This document shows, one piece after another, positions 34,888 to 44,023 of a stretch of DNA of 44,145 bases. Source of the stretch: Prochloraceae cyanobacterium (GTDB lineage Bacteria; Cyanobacteriota; Cyanobacteriia; Cyanobacteriales; JASJDA01); contig JASJDA010000054.1 of assembly GCA_030065755.1 (NCBI GenBank), positions 1-44,145 of the forward strand, given 5' to 3'. Numbering within the stretch: position 1 is the stretch's first letter; each line of letters begins with the position of its first letter. The position numbers and the translations under genes were made by a program. A model generated the notes under the pieces. It saw only the letters and a list, made by a program, of their open reading frames with translations, was not told the DNA's origin and ran no database searches.

Positions 34888-35310
34888 ATGAGTTCAACTT
34901 CAGTATCAAATAAAAAATCAATTCAATACTCCAATAGTATTGTTAAACGAGCAGAAAGAGCTATTAGCTGTTCGCCTTTCAAACTAGCTCTATTTGCCAC
35001 AATGAGGAATCAAAGCGTATCTTTGGGTAATATTTCCGGTCAAACAGGAATCGATCGGGGTTACGCCAAAAAAATCCTTTCCGAGCCAAAAGTAGAAAGC
35101 GAGTTAACCTGGTTAATTCAGGTAGGATTGCTGCGAAGAGAAGTAGACGGTCAGGGAATCACAGACAGTTTTCGTCTCACTCCTCTAGGAAGACAACTGG
35201 TAGAAAAATGGGAAGCTAAAGGAGGTTATTTTCCAACTCCGTCTCAGTGGGAGCTTCTTTTTAATAATTTACAAAAAACCACAAGCATTTTTCTCTCATC
35301 GATCGGTTAA
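34888..35310 (+). CDS. Npun_F0494-type conserved cyanobacterial protein, winged-helix-like
   Basis: The start is placed at ATG 34888, where the conserved part begins, giving 140 residues. The sequence (KRAERAISCSPFKLALFATM, TWLIQVGLLRREVDGQGITD, FRLTPLGRQLVEKW) matches a conserved cyanobacterial family of unknown function. A pattern of three helices followed by SFRLTPLG resembles a winged-helix DNA-binding fold. No metal site, membrane segment or catalytic motif is visible. It is divergent from the peroxiredoxin gene and may regulate it, but this is inference. Confidence 0.75.
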   Translation: MSSTSVSNKKSIQYSNSIVKRAERAISCSPFKLALFATMRNQSVSLGNISGQTGIDRGYAKKILSEPKVESELTWLIQVGLLRREVDGQGITDSFRLTPLGRQLVEKWEAKGGYFPTPSQWELLFNNLQKTTSIFLSSIG

Positions 35311-35319
35311 CCTAGCCTT

Positions 35320-35453
35320 GAAGGGAGTGTGGGGAGCAGGGGGAGAGTGGGAGAGGGGGAGAGGGGGAGCAGGGGGGAGAGGGAAATGGGGAGATGGGAA
35401 GAAACAAACAGCCAACAGCTAACAGCCAACAGCCAACAGCTAACAGCAAATAG
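35320..35453. repeat. Second purine-rich tract with CCAACAGC repeats
   Basis: GGGAGTGTGGGGAGCAGGG and further GGGAGA units (about 35322-35402) are followed by multiple GCCAACAGCTAACA units. It has the same order as 23097-23203, directly after a gene end and before a start, so it is the same repeat family. The G-runs could form a quadruplex on one strand. Confidence 0.7.
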
Positions 35454-35525
35454 CACGATCGCTGACCGACCCGAAAAAATTCGTTAAAGTAAAAGGGAAA
35501 GGTTTGGTGTTGCGATCGGAGTAAA

Positions 35526-36176
35526 ATGACATCCTCATCCTCAATGGCCCCCAGCACGATTAGAGAACTCCCATTATTTCCACTTGCGGAAGTGGTTTTA
35601 TTTCCTAGTCGTCCTCTTCCCCTACATATCTTTGAATTTCGTTATAGAATCATGATGAACACGATTCTGCAAAACGATCGCCGTTTTGGGGTGTTGATGG
35701 TCGATCAGGTTCAAGGTCAAATTGCTAATGTTGGCTGCTGCGCCGAAATCGTTCACTATCAACGCTTGCCAGACGATCGCATGAAAGTGTGGACTGTAGG
35801 GCAACAAAGATTTCGAGTTTTAGAATACGTCCGCCAAAAACCTTATCGGGTTGGTTTAGTGGAATGGATAGAGGACATACCTCCAACTAAAGACCTCAGA
35901 CCGATGGCTGAAGATGTAGAAAAACTACTGCGAGATGTAGTTCATCTGTCTGCTAAATTGTACGATCAGAAGATAGAACTGCCAAAAGACCTCCCTAGCT
36001 TACCCACAGAATTATCTTACTGGGTGGCAAGTAATCTTTATGGAGTAGCATCAGAACAGCAGGCACTTTTAGAAATGGTCGATACCCACGCTCGCTTACA
36101 ACGAGAAATAGATATTCTCACCTCTACTCGCAACCATTTTGCCGCACGTACCGCCCTCAAAGATGCTTTAAATTAA
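35526..36176 (+). CDS. LON substrate-binding domain protein
   Basis: The 216-residue protein consists of a LON N-terminal domain. ELPLFPLAEVVLFPSRPLPLHIFEFRYR near 14-41 is the hallmark, followed by FGVLMVD and VGCCAEIVHYQRLPDDR. The C-terminal helical half carries LPTELSYWVASNLYG near 154-168. There is no ATPase or protease domain, so it is not Lon itself; homologues are widespread in cyanobacteria and plastids. GGAG lies shortly before the ATG. It is tail-to-tail with pheA, with no base between the stop codons. The function is unknown, possibly as an adaptor in protein turnover. Confidence 0.9.
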   Translation: MTSSSSMAPSTIRELPLFPLAEVVLFPSRPLPLHIFEFRYRIMMNTILQNDRRFGVLMVDQVQGQIANVGCCAEIVHYQRLPDDRMKVWTVGQQRFRVLEYVRQKPYRVGLVEWIEDIPPTKDLRPMAEDVEKLLRDVVHLSAKLYDQKIELPKDLPSLPTELSYWVASNLYGVASEQQALLEMVDTHARLQREIDILTSTRNHFAARTALKDALN

Positions 36177-37037
36177 TTATCTGTCGCTCGGTGAAGATTC
36201 AATTTTTAAAACGCTATAGTTACCAAAAATTTTGATAACTTCGGCGCAATTAGATAATTCTTCTATAGCTCCTTTAGTCGATTCTTCGTTAATATTTCCT
36301 TCTAAATCGATAAAGAAAAGATATTCTCCGAGCGATCGCTTAGTGGGGCGAGACTCAATTCTACTAAGATTAATACCTCGATCGGCAAATACTTGTAGTG
36401 CTTTAACTAATGCTCCAGGAACATTCGCAGGAATACTAAAGGCAAGTGAGACGTGAGAGCCGTTTAGAGCCGGTTTTAAGCCCAATACCCAGAAGCGGGT
36501 GCAGTTGTCAGGATAATCGTTTATGGAAGCAGCGAGAATGGGCAAATCGTATATTTTAGAAGCTCTCTGTGAAGCGATCGCCCCAGCGCTGAGATCTCTA
36601 GGTAAATATTGCAATGCTTCTGTGGTTGAATTGGTAGGAATTAGCTGAGCAGAGGGAAGAAAACGCTCTAGCCACTTTTGACATTGAGCTAAAGCTTGGG
36701 GATGAGAATAAACTGTGTGAATTGCTTCAATTGAGGTAGCTCGAGACAATAGGACGTTAGAAATGGGGAGGGTCAACCCTTGTTGAATCTGCAATTGCTC
36801 CAATTCCCAAAGACTGTCAAGAGTAATTGCTACGCTTCCTTGAATTGAATTTTCCACTGGTACTACAGCTAGTTGAGTTTCTCCCCTAGCTACTGAGTGT
36901 AAAGTTTGGTTAATATTAGGATAAGGACACAAAATAGATTCAGCACCAGTTTCATTAGCTAACCAATTTGTATAAGCCAATGCTGCCGTTTCTGTGTTAG
37001 TCCCAGTTGGTCCTAAATATGCAATGGAAATGGTCAT
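36177..37037 (-). CDS. pheA: Prephenate dehydratase
   Basis: This 286-residue monofunctional enzyme converts prephenate to phenylpyruvate in phenylalanine synthesis. The N-terminal catalytic domain starts AYLGPTGTNTE and has VVPVENSIQGSV, SHPQALAQC and the catalytic DNCTRFWVLG (Thr-Arg-Phe). The ACT domain (about 195-280) has VPGALVKALQVF and GINLSRIESRP, the Phe-binding ESRP motif, so feedback inhibition by Phe is expected. There is no chorismate mutase domain. Length is normal and the start is ATG. Confidence 0.95.
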   Translation of the reverse strand: MTISIAYLGPTGTNTETAALAYTNWLANETGAESILCPYPNINQTLHSVARGETQLAVVPVENSIQGSVAITLDSLWELEQLQIQQGLTLPISNVLLSRATSIEAIHTVYSHPQALAQCQKWLERFLPSAQLIPTNSTTEALQYLPRDLSAGAIASQRASKIYDLPILAASINDYPDNCTRFWVLGLKPALNGSHVSLAFSIPANVPGALVKALQVFADRGINLSRIESRPTKRSLGEYLFFIDLEGNINEESTKGAIEELSNCAEVIKIFGNYSVLKIESSPSDR

Positions 37038-37102
37038 AAATTGCCAAAATTGCCCGCCCAGTATAGAGAACAGGCAAATTTTACCATAATATTTTTGTTA
37101 TT

Positions 37103-38836
37103 TTACCATCCCCGACGCCAAAGCAAGCCATTGGGCATGATTGCTCCTTCTAAATTAGCGCCTATTAAATCTGTATGCCTGAGTTTTGCTCCTCTCAAGT
37201 CTGCATTTCGGAGGTTAGCACCTTTGAGATTAGCACCTCTGAGATTGGCATTAGTGAGGTTAGCTCCTTCTAGATTAGCATTAGTGAGGTTAGCATTTTC
37301 GAGGTTAGCATTCTGTAGGTTGGCCCCCTTGAGGAAAGCCGAGTTCATATTAGTATCTTTGAGATAGGCCGAATATAGAGAAGCAGACTCTAGGTTAGCA
37401 AAATTTAGATCCGCACCAGTCAGGTTAACGTTATCGAGAAAAGCAAATCCCAGGTAAGCATAGCGCAGGTCAGCATCTTGTAACTTCGCTCCTTCTAAAT
37501 AGGCACTTTCTAGTTTCGTTTCTTTTAATTTTGCTGCCTCAAGATTAGCACCCCGAAGTTGAGCTTGTCGCAAGTTGGAAAGAGATAAATCTGCACCGAA
37601 AAGATTAGCGCCATTTAGCTTAGCTCTTACCAGATTAGCATCTCGCGGATAAGCACCAGAAAGATTTGCTCCCTGCAACACAGCTTCTTTGAGGTTACTC
37701 GTCTGAAGATTTGCTCCTTGCAACATACTTCCTTGAAGATTAGCTTGTTGTAGATTGGCAAAATGTAAGTTGACACCCTGTAAATTGGCTTCTTTGAGAT
37801 TTGCTCCATATAGGTCGCAATAAGCACATTGTCCGCTTTTTAACAATTTGGCAAGATTGCTATTTGTTTTGGGAGCATTGAGGTTAGTACCGATCGGATC
37901 TGTAATTAGTGTATTCCTGAAACTACTAATAAATCCTGCGGCTACACTTAGAGCAGCAATAGCTGCTAGGGGAGGTAAAACTTTAGTAGGAAGACCTTCA
38001 AAAAGAGTCGAAAAGCTAAATGATTTCACCACAGGAGTCGCTTTGAGTGCTGTGAGTGCGGCTGCTGCATTAGGATAGCGATCTTTAACCTTAGGTGCAA
38101 CCATCTTAGAGAGCCATTGAATAAATTTAGGACTGACTTTAGACTCTAAAGATTCCAGATTAAAGGCATAAGTCTCGTCGAGCAGTTGAGATACATCCTG
38201 CGATCGCACTTCCATTAACAAACAGATTATACTAGCTCCCAGGCTGTAAAGATCTGATGCTTGGTTTAGAGGGTGTTTGAGTATTTTCTCTGGTGGCATA
38301 AAACCCAGTGTCCCTTCAACAGCACTGGGAGCTACTATTTCCTCATCTATTTGACTCCCACCGCCAAACCCGATTAAATATGTTTGTATGCGTCCGTTGC
38401 GATCGACTAATATATTTTCTGGTTTAATATTTCCGTGGATTATGGGGGGATTTTGCTGTTGCAGGTAAACTAAAATCTCTAGAATGCCAATAGCAATCTC
38501 TTTAATTTCTTCAAGGCTAAAGTTTTGCTCGAAAACTACTGAATGTGCTGGTTTATATTCGGTAACTAAGCACAAACCATTTGGAGTTTCAAAGTCATTT
38601 AGGTAAAGAGGAATATTGGGATGAGAAAGGCGCTTCAATACTTCAACTTCTTGCTGGTATGTTTCATATTCTGTCCAGCTAGCTCCAGATTGAGCAAATT
38701 TAAATTGTTTAATAACTACAGGCAACTTGGTTTTGGTCTCAGTAGCTAGGTAGGTAGCATTACCTCCAGAAAGGTTTTCTCCCAATTGCCTTATTATGTG
38801 ATATCCCTGAGGGCTAAAGTTTAGATTTTTATTCAT
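37103..38836 (-). CDS. Pseudokinase (Ser/Thr kinase fold) with membrane helix and pentapeptide repeats
   Basis: The 577-residue protein has a kinase-fold domain (about 10-265), a membrane helix at about 286-305, a CAYCDLYG segment, and about 45 A(N/D)Lxx pentapeptides (about 335-572). The N-lobe Lys43 (VVIKQF) and helix Glu63 are kept, as are KPENIL and DLYSLG. The catalytic Asp of HRD is Asn136 (HGN, AAT codon). The metal-binding Asp of DFG is Gly156 (GFG, GGG codon). Both catalytic acids are therefore lost, and phosphotransfer is not expected. Active relatives in cyanobacteria (SpkB-like) share the kinase plus pentapeptide layout. The repeats would lie across the membrane from the kinase domain. 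Confidence 0.88.
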   Translation of the reverse strand: MNKNLNFSPQGYHIIRQLGENLSGGNATYLATETKTKLPVVIKQFKFAQSGASWTEYETYQQEVEVLKRLSHPNIPLYLNDFETPNGLCLVTEYKPAHSVVFEQNFSLEEIKEIAIGILEILVYLQQQNPPIIHGNIKPENILVDRNGRIQTYLIGFGGGSQIDEEIVAPSAVEGTLGFMPPEKILKHPLNQASDLYSLGASIICLLMEVRSQDVSQLLDETYAFNLESLESKVSPKFIQWLSKMVAPKVKDRYPNAAAALTALKATPVVKSFSFSTLFEGLPTKVLPPLAAIAALSVAAGFISSFRNTLITDPIGTNLNAPKTNSNLAKLLKSGQCAYCDLYGANLKEANLQGVNLHFANLQQANLQGSMLQGANLQTSNLKEAVLQGANLSGAYPRDANLVRAKLNGANLFGADLSLSNLRQAQLRGANLEAAKLKETKLESAYLEGAKLQDADLRYAYLGFAFLDNVNLTGADLNFANLESASLYSAYLKDTNMNSAFLKGANLQNANLENANLTNANLEGANLTNANLRGANLKGANLRNADLRGAKLRHTDLIGANLEGAIMPNGLLWRRGW

Positions 38837-39193
38837 AATGCCTGTTGTCTGAAGGGTGCAAGGAGGGTAGATACTCTAAGGGCAAGGGTAGCATCAAATA
38901 ATAGCACAAAGGTGAATGGACTGCCTCTGTGAAATACTAGTTAACGAATCATCTAAGATATAATGACTAGTTTTTGTCTCAGTTGTTTCCTCATAGCGTG
39001 TTATTTGCTATACTTTTTTAGGCAGTTGCTCCGTAGTTTTTAGCATTTTGATTTTGACCTATTTTTCCCAACGAATCAAGATTACGCAAATCCCTGTTGC
39101 TTTTAGTGGAGTGACATAGCCGGAAACACTTGGAAAAACACGGGTTTTACAAGGCTTTTTCAGGAAAACTTTTAGTTATCGCCGATAGTTGCT
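38837..39193. other. Divergent intergenic region before the helicase gene
   Basis: This holds promoters for the pseudokinase (minus) and the helicase (plus). Two ACTAGT palindromes lie at about 38936 and 38963. TTGCTATACTTTTTT near 39005 resembles a -10 region. No RNA gene or ORF is recognised. Confidence 0.35.
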
Positions 39194-42100
39194 ATGTCTA
39201 GTGTACACGGTAGTTGGATCTTGCAGGACAACGGTTATTTCTTCATTTGGGGAGAAACCTGGCGCTCGATCGAAGATGGAGAATCTACTTCAGTTTCTGC
39301 CCATCCTTTCAACTGCGATCGACAAGAATTGATCTCTATTTTAGGAAATTGCAATATTTCTTTAGAGAAATTCCTAGACATAGATAATCTAGATTGCCGA
39401 TGGCAGAGAGAATTTATCGCTTTACCCAGCCAGCAAGGGACTAAGGGCAAAGCAGCTATACCTATATTATCTGACAAAATACTAGACGAGACAATAGATA
39501 TAAACTCCCTTTCTCTAAATCTTTGGCAAGTTGAGGGTTGGCGTTTGCGCGTCCCTGAAGCCATAAAATTTCTCCAACTATTACCTCTTAGTTCTTGGCA
39601 GCAAACAAGAGATACTTATATAGGAGAAGATTTACGTTTTTGGACTCACGTCTACCGTTGGAGTATAGATTTATTATCTAGAGGTAAGTTGTTACCTGGA
39701 ATATTCAAAAAAGACCAAATAGTAAAAAGTTGTTGGCAACCTTTACTAGATAGTACTGTCGATCGAACTCGTTTGGCTAAATTTATTCAGTTAATGCCTC
39801 CTGTTTGTCGCGCTTACGATCGACAAATAAATAAAGAAATTAAATTAGCAGAAAGCCAAGAAATATTACTAGATTTTTTGCGGAATATTCTCGACGTTCA
39901 ATTACGCAATTATATCGAAGAAAGTACTATTAATGGTAAAACGGGTACTGTTATATCTTGGTTGCGATCGCTGACTGGGAAATCTGCTATTTTTGAGTCC
40001 GAACCCAAAAATATTAAAGGCTTACAAACAGCTCTCGATCGCTGGACTTTACCTGTTAGAGACTATCTCGTTAGTTCTAGTAAGCGTCAGTTAGCTCCCA
40101 ATTTATTTAATACTTGTTTTTCTTTGGTTCCACCTACTCCCGAGGGAATAAGATCTGGAGATATTGATTGGGAATTAAAATACAATTTACAAGCAATAGA
40201 CGACTCCAATTTTTTAGTCAGCGCTGACACTATTTGGCAGCATCCAGTCGAACGGTTACTCATAAACAATCGCTCGATCGAAAAACCCCAAGAAACTTTA
40301 CTTAAAGGATTGGGACTAGCTTCTCATTTATACGAACCAATAGCAGAAAGTTTGCAACAAAGTCAGCCTAGTGAATGTCAGCTCAACCCCATTCAAGTAT
40401 ATGAATTTATTAGATCGATCGCCTGGCAATTACAAGATAGCGGACTGGGGGTAATTTTACCTCCTGGCTTAGCGTCAGGAGAAGGAGAAAAACGCCTCGG
40501 AATAAAAATTAAAGCAGAAGTAGAACAAAAAAAAGGCAGTCGTTTAGGACTGCAAAGTTTACTCGACTACAAACTAGAAATAGCAATTGGAGACCAAAAA
40601 ATCTCTAAAAAAGAATTTGAATTATTATTAGCACAACGATCTCCTTTAGTAGAAGTAAATGGGGAATGGATTGCCTTACAACCTGCTGACGTCCGCGCAG
40701 CACAAGCAGTTTTAGAGCAATCTAACCAGGAAATTAACTTGTCAGTTGAAGATGCTTTGCGTTTGAGTACTGGAGACACTAAAACTATTGCTAAATTGCC
40801 AGTAATTGGTTTTGAAGCTTCTGGTATCTTACAAGAATTAATTAATAATTTGACTAATAACCAGTCGATCGAACCACTAGAAACCCCCAAAGAATTTCGC
40901 GGTCAATTGCGACCCTATCAAGTTAGAGGCGTAAGTTGGCTAGCATTTTTAGAACGCTGGGGTTTAGGTGCTTGTTTGGCAGACGATATGGGGTTGGGAA
41001 AAACTATTCAGTTAATTGCTTTTATTTTACATTTAAAAGAACAGGAAATATTAGAACAACCAACCCTCTTAGTTTGCCCTACTTCTGTACTAAATAACTG
41101 GGAAAGAGAAGTAAGGAAATTTGCTCCCAGTCTCTCGACACTAATTCATCACGGAGACAAGCGCAGCAAAGGGAAAACATTTGCCAAACAAGTTAAGAAG
41201 AAGGATTTAGTAATTACTAGTTATTCTCTAGTATATCGAGACGAAAAAAGTCTCGAAGAAGTAGAATGGCAAGGAGTAGTATTAGATGAAGCACAAAATA
41301 TCAAAAACGATCGGGCGAAACAGTCTCAAGCAGTAAGAAAATTACCAGCCGGATTTCGCATAGCACTGACAGGAACTCCAGTAGAAAATAGATTGTCAGA
41401 ATTGTGGTCAATTTTAGATTTTCTCAATCCAGACTTTTTGGGGAATAAACAATTTTTTCAAAGAAGATTTGCCATTCCAGTTGAAAAGTATGGGGATAGG
41501 AAATCATTACAAATATTGCGATCGCTAGTTCAACCTTTTATTCTCCGACGACTGAAAACCGATAAAACCATTATTCAAGATTTGCCAGAAAAACAAGAAA
41601 TGAATGTATTTTGCGGTCTGTCAGCAGAACAAGGGCAAATCTATCAAAAATTGGTGGACGATTCTCTGAAAAAAATAGACGAAGCAGAAGGGATTCAACG
41701 CCACGGATTGATTCTGACTTTATTATTGAAGCTAAAACAAGTTTGCAATCATCCAGCGCAATATTTGAAACAAAAAAGAATAGATAAAAGCGAGCGTTCG
41801 GGTAAATTACTTCGTTTGGAAGAAATGTTAGAAGAGGTAGTAGAAGAAGGCGATCGCGCTTTAATTTTCACTCAATTTTCCGAGTGGGGGAAACTCCTCA
41901 AACCCTACTTAGAACAAAAAATAGGTGGGGAAGTACTGTTTTTATACGGTGCAACTCGCCGCAAACAAAGACAAGAGACGATCGATCGCTTCCAAAACGA
42001 TCCCAATGGTCCCCGCATATTTATTCTCTCATTAAAAGCAGGGGGTACGGGTTTAAATCTCACTAGAGCAAATCACGTCTTTCACGTCGATCGCTGGTGG

Positions 42101-42352
42101 AACCCTGCAGTAGAAAATCAAGCCACCGATCGGGTTTTTCGCATCGGTCAAAAACGTAACGTTCAGGTACATAAATTTGTTTGCACCGGAACCTTAGAAG
42201 AAAAAATAAACGAAATTATTGAAAGTAAAAAACAACTAGCCGAACAAACAGTAGATGCTGGGGAACAGTGGCTAACCCAATTAGATACCGACCAATTACG
42301 CAACCTATTGTTGTTAGAGCGAGATTCTATAATAGACGAGGAAAATAGCTAA
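39194..42352 (+). CDS. SNF2/SWI-type DEAD-like helicase
   Basis: The 1052-residue superfamily 2 ATPase has an N-terminal half (about 1-560) of bacterial SNF2-associated type. The translocase core follows: motif I DDMGLGKTIQL (about 597-607), motif II LDEAQNIKN (about 698), motif III LTGTPVENRLSELWS, and the second lobe with LSLKAGGTGLNLTRANHVFHVDRWWNPAVE and DRVFRIGQ. It should move along duplex DNA and remodel protein-DNA complexes, for example RNA polymerase, as RapA does. There is no nuclease or zinc-finger domain. Bacterial SNF2 genes sometimes belong to defence islands, but no phage-defence partner lies nearby here. Confidence 0.93.
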   Translation: MSSVHGSWILQDNGYFFIWGETWRSIEDGESTSVSAHPFNCDRQELISILGNCNISLEKFLDIDNLDCRWQREFIALPSQQGTKGKAAIPILSDKILDETIDINSLSLNLWQVEGWRLRVPEAIKFLQLLPLSSWQQTRDTYIGEDLRFWTHVYRWSIDLLSRGKLLPGIFKKDQIVKSCWQPLLDSTVDRTRLAKFIQLMPPVCRAYDRQINKEIKLAESQEILLDFLRNILDVQLRNYIEESTINGKTGTVISWLRSLTGKSAIFESEPKNIKGLQTALDRWTLPVRDYLVSSSKRQLAPNLFNTCFSLVPPTPEGIRSGDIDWELKYNLQAIDDSNFLVSADTIWQHPVERLLINNRSIEKPQETLLKGLGLASHLYEPIAESLQQSQPSECQLNPIQVYEFIRSIAWQLQDSGLGVILPPGLASGEGEKRLGIKIKAEVEQKKGSRLGLQSLLDYKLEIAIGDQKISKKEFELLLAQRSPLVEVNGEWIALQPADVRAAQAVLEQSNQEINLSVEDALRLSTGDTKTIAKLPVIGFEASGILQELINNLTNNQSIEPLETPKEFRGQLRPYQVRGVSWLAFLERWGLGACLADDMGLGKTIQLIAFILHLKEQEILEQPTLLVCPTSVLNNWEREVRKFAPSLSTLIHHGDKRSKGKTFAKQVKKKDLVITSYSLVYRDEKSLEEVEWQGVVLDEAQNIKNDRAKQSQAVRKLPAGFRIALTGTPVENRLSELWSILDFLNPDFLGNKQFFQRRFAIPVEKYGDRKSLQILRSLVQPFILRRLKTDKTIIQDLPEKQEMNVFCGLSAEQGQIYQKLVDDSLKKIDEAEGIQRHGLILTLLLKLKQVCNHPAQYLKQKRIDKSERSGKLLRLEEMLEEVVEEGDRALIFTQFSEWGKLLKPYLEQKIGGEVLFLYGATRRKQRQETIDRFQNDPNGPRIFILSLKAGGTGLNLTRANHVFHVDRWWNPAVENQATDRVFRIGQKRNVQVHKFVCTGTLEEKINEIIESKKQLAEQTVDAGEQWLTQLDTDQLRNLLLLERDSIIDEENS

Positions 42353-42681
42353 ATTACTTGCCGCCGCCTATTAAAGCAAAAATGTCTTACTTTATACCAA
42401 TTCTATTTAATACTTTTACATATAGCAATATTTAAAAAAAACGTATTACTTATCTACCCGCAGTGGGGGATGAGGTTTGAGGTCATTGGGTGAAGGTATT
42501 GGAAAAAAAGATCGAGAAGTAGATCTAATAATCTATCGATCTATTATATTAATAATTAAGAGATAATTAAAAAAAGTATCTCGCGAGTATATTGTCCTAG
42601 GATGCAACTTTTAAAATTAAAGAAATTCTCTAGGAATTTGACTATTTATTTGAAAACAAATCTTTTATCTGACTTAATCCC
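42353..42681. other. Intergenic region before the PatA-like gene
   Basis: This AT-rich stretch of about 330 bp includes short palindromes (ATCTCGCGAGTAT-like near 42578 and TCCTAGGA near 42597). No ORF, RNA gene or terminator is convincing. Confidence 0.35.
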
Positions 42682-43824
42682 ATGAAAAAAACGATTCCTA
42701 CTCCGATGAAAATGTTAGAAGAAATATCTCAGATGCAATTTTCAGGCAGTCTGGTAATTTCAGATATCAACGATAAGTCTGTTGGTTGGAAGCTATATTT
42801 AAATGACGACAAAATACAATATGCAACAAGTACTGTAGGTAAAAAAGAAAGGTTAGTTTGTCTGTTAAAAACCCTAATACCTCCAAACTTAAGCGTACCA
42901 GAATTTATTTCAGAAGAATTTGAATACGACGACTTATATGCTTGGCTATATCAGCAGGACTTGAGACCCTCAGAGTTACAGAAAATTATTGTTTTGCTGA
43001 CTATGGAAGCCTTCGTTCAGGTGATTAGTTTTGAAGAAGTAGCTGTGGAAATAATAGACAAGCGCATTTTATCTAAACCTGTTATTAATCTCGATTGGCG
43101 AGAATTGAGCAAAAAAATGGAGAAATCAATTGGCGATCGGCAAAGATTTCGCTTGTACGGTTTGTCTTTTTTTAATCGACTCTATTTAGAAAATAAGGAC
43201 ATGCATTTATTTTATAGAGTCTGGAAGAAATTACACAATATCAATCCATTTTCAGAGTTTGTTAAAAATCAGAAAATGTCCTTCTGGATCGAAATATTGT
43301 CTAAAAAAGTATGCTTGTATGAGTTGTCAGTAATGACGGGAGTCAAGCCTTTGAATATAATTAAGTACTTACAGCCTTTTTTTCAAGCAAAATTAATTCA
43401 AATACTGCCATTTAAAGAAGAGTCAAAACAAACATCAATAGAACCAGGATATCGACCCGTAGTTGCTTGTATTGATGATAACAAAACAGTTCAGATACAA
43501 GTAAAGAAAACTCTAGAATCAGTAGGTTATGAAGTCGTTAGCATCACAGATCCCTGTACCAGCTTAATTGCTCTAGCACGTCAAAGACCAGCACTAATTC
43601 TGATGGATATAAATATGCCAGAATTAGACGGCTACGAACTGTGTACAATTCTCAATCGTTCCAGTAAATTACGAAATGTACCTATAGTAATGCTCACCGG
43701 ACGAGAAGGAATAGTCGATCGCATTAAAGCCAGATTACATAGGGCTACTCATTACTTAACAAAACCCGTCAAACCCAATGAATTAATCGAGACGGTCAAT
43801 AACTTAGCCTGCTGTACGGCATAA
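42682..43824 (+). CDS. PatA-type response regulator (PATAN/DUF4388 plus REC)
   Basis: The 380-residue protein has an N-terminal PATAN domain (about 1-110; MLEEISQMQFSGSLVI, WKLYLNDDKIQYATS), a helical middle section, and a C-terminal receiver (about 258-378). The receiver has the acidic pair in VACIDDNKT, Asp309 in LMDINMPELDGYELC, MLTGREGIVDRIKARLH and Lys in YLTKPVKP. This is the architecture of PatA, PilG and PixG. In cyanobacteria these start chemosensory operons for phototaxis and type IV pili. The next gene, 199 bp on, is a CheY-like regulator, as expected for a pilG-pilH or pixG-pixH order. Output is through protein contacts, not DNA binding. Confidence 0.9.
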   Translation: MKKTIPTPMKMLEEISQMQFSGSLVISDINDKSVGWKLYLNDDKIQYATSTVGKKERLVCLLKTLIPPNLSVPEFISEEFEYDDLYAWLYQQDLRPSELQKIIVLLTMEAFVQVISFEEVAVEIIDKRILSKPVINLDWRELSKKMEKSIGDRQRFRLYGLSFFNRLYLENKDMHLFYRVWKKLHNINPFSEFVKNQKMSFWIEILSKKVCLYELSVMTGVKPLNIIKYLQPFFQAKLIQILPFKEESKQTSIEPGYRPVVACIDDNKTVQIQVKKTLESVGYEVVSITDPCTSLIALARQRPALILMDINMPELDGYELCTILNRSSKLRNVPIVMLTGREGIVDRIKARLHRATHYLTKPVKPNELIETVNNLACCTA

Positions 43825-44023
43825 ACTTTCCACAGCATAGTCGAAAGGCGGTTTGCTGGAAGTAAGAAAATAATTTCTTTTCAATAGCAACTGATAAATT
43901 TTTAACAATATGACGGGAGCGAAATTGAATTTTTGTTTTAGTTATTTTGTTATTTAAATCAAAGCAAATATATCAATATCATTCCTGTTATTATATTGAT
44001 GTTATTCTTAGTAAAAAAAACTC

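Noticed and set aside
39194-42352. Phage-defence island around the SNF2 helicase
   Set aside because: The neighbours are a pseudokinase and chemosensory regulators; no nuclease, methylase or PLD partner is present.
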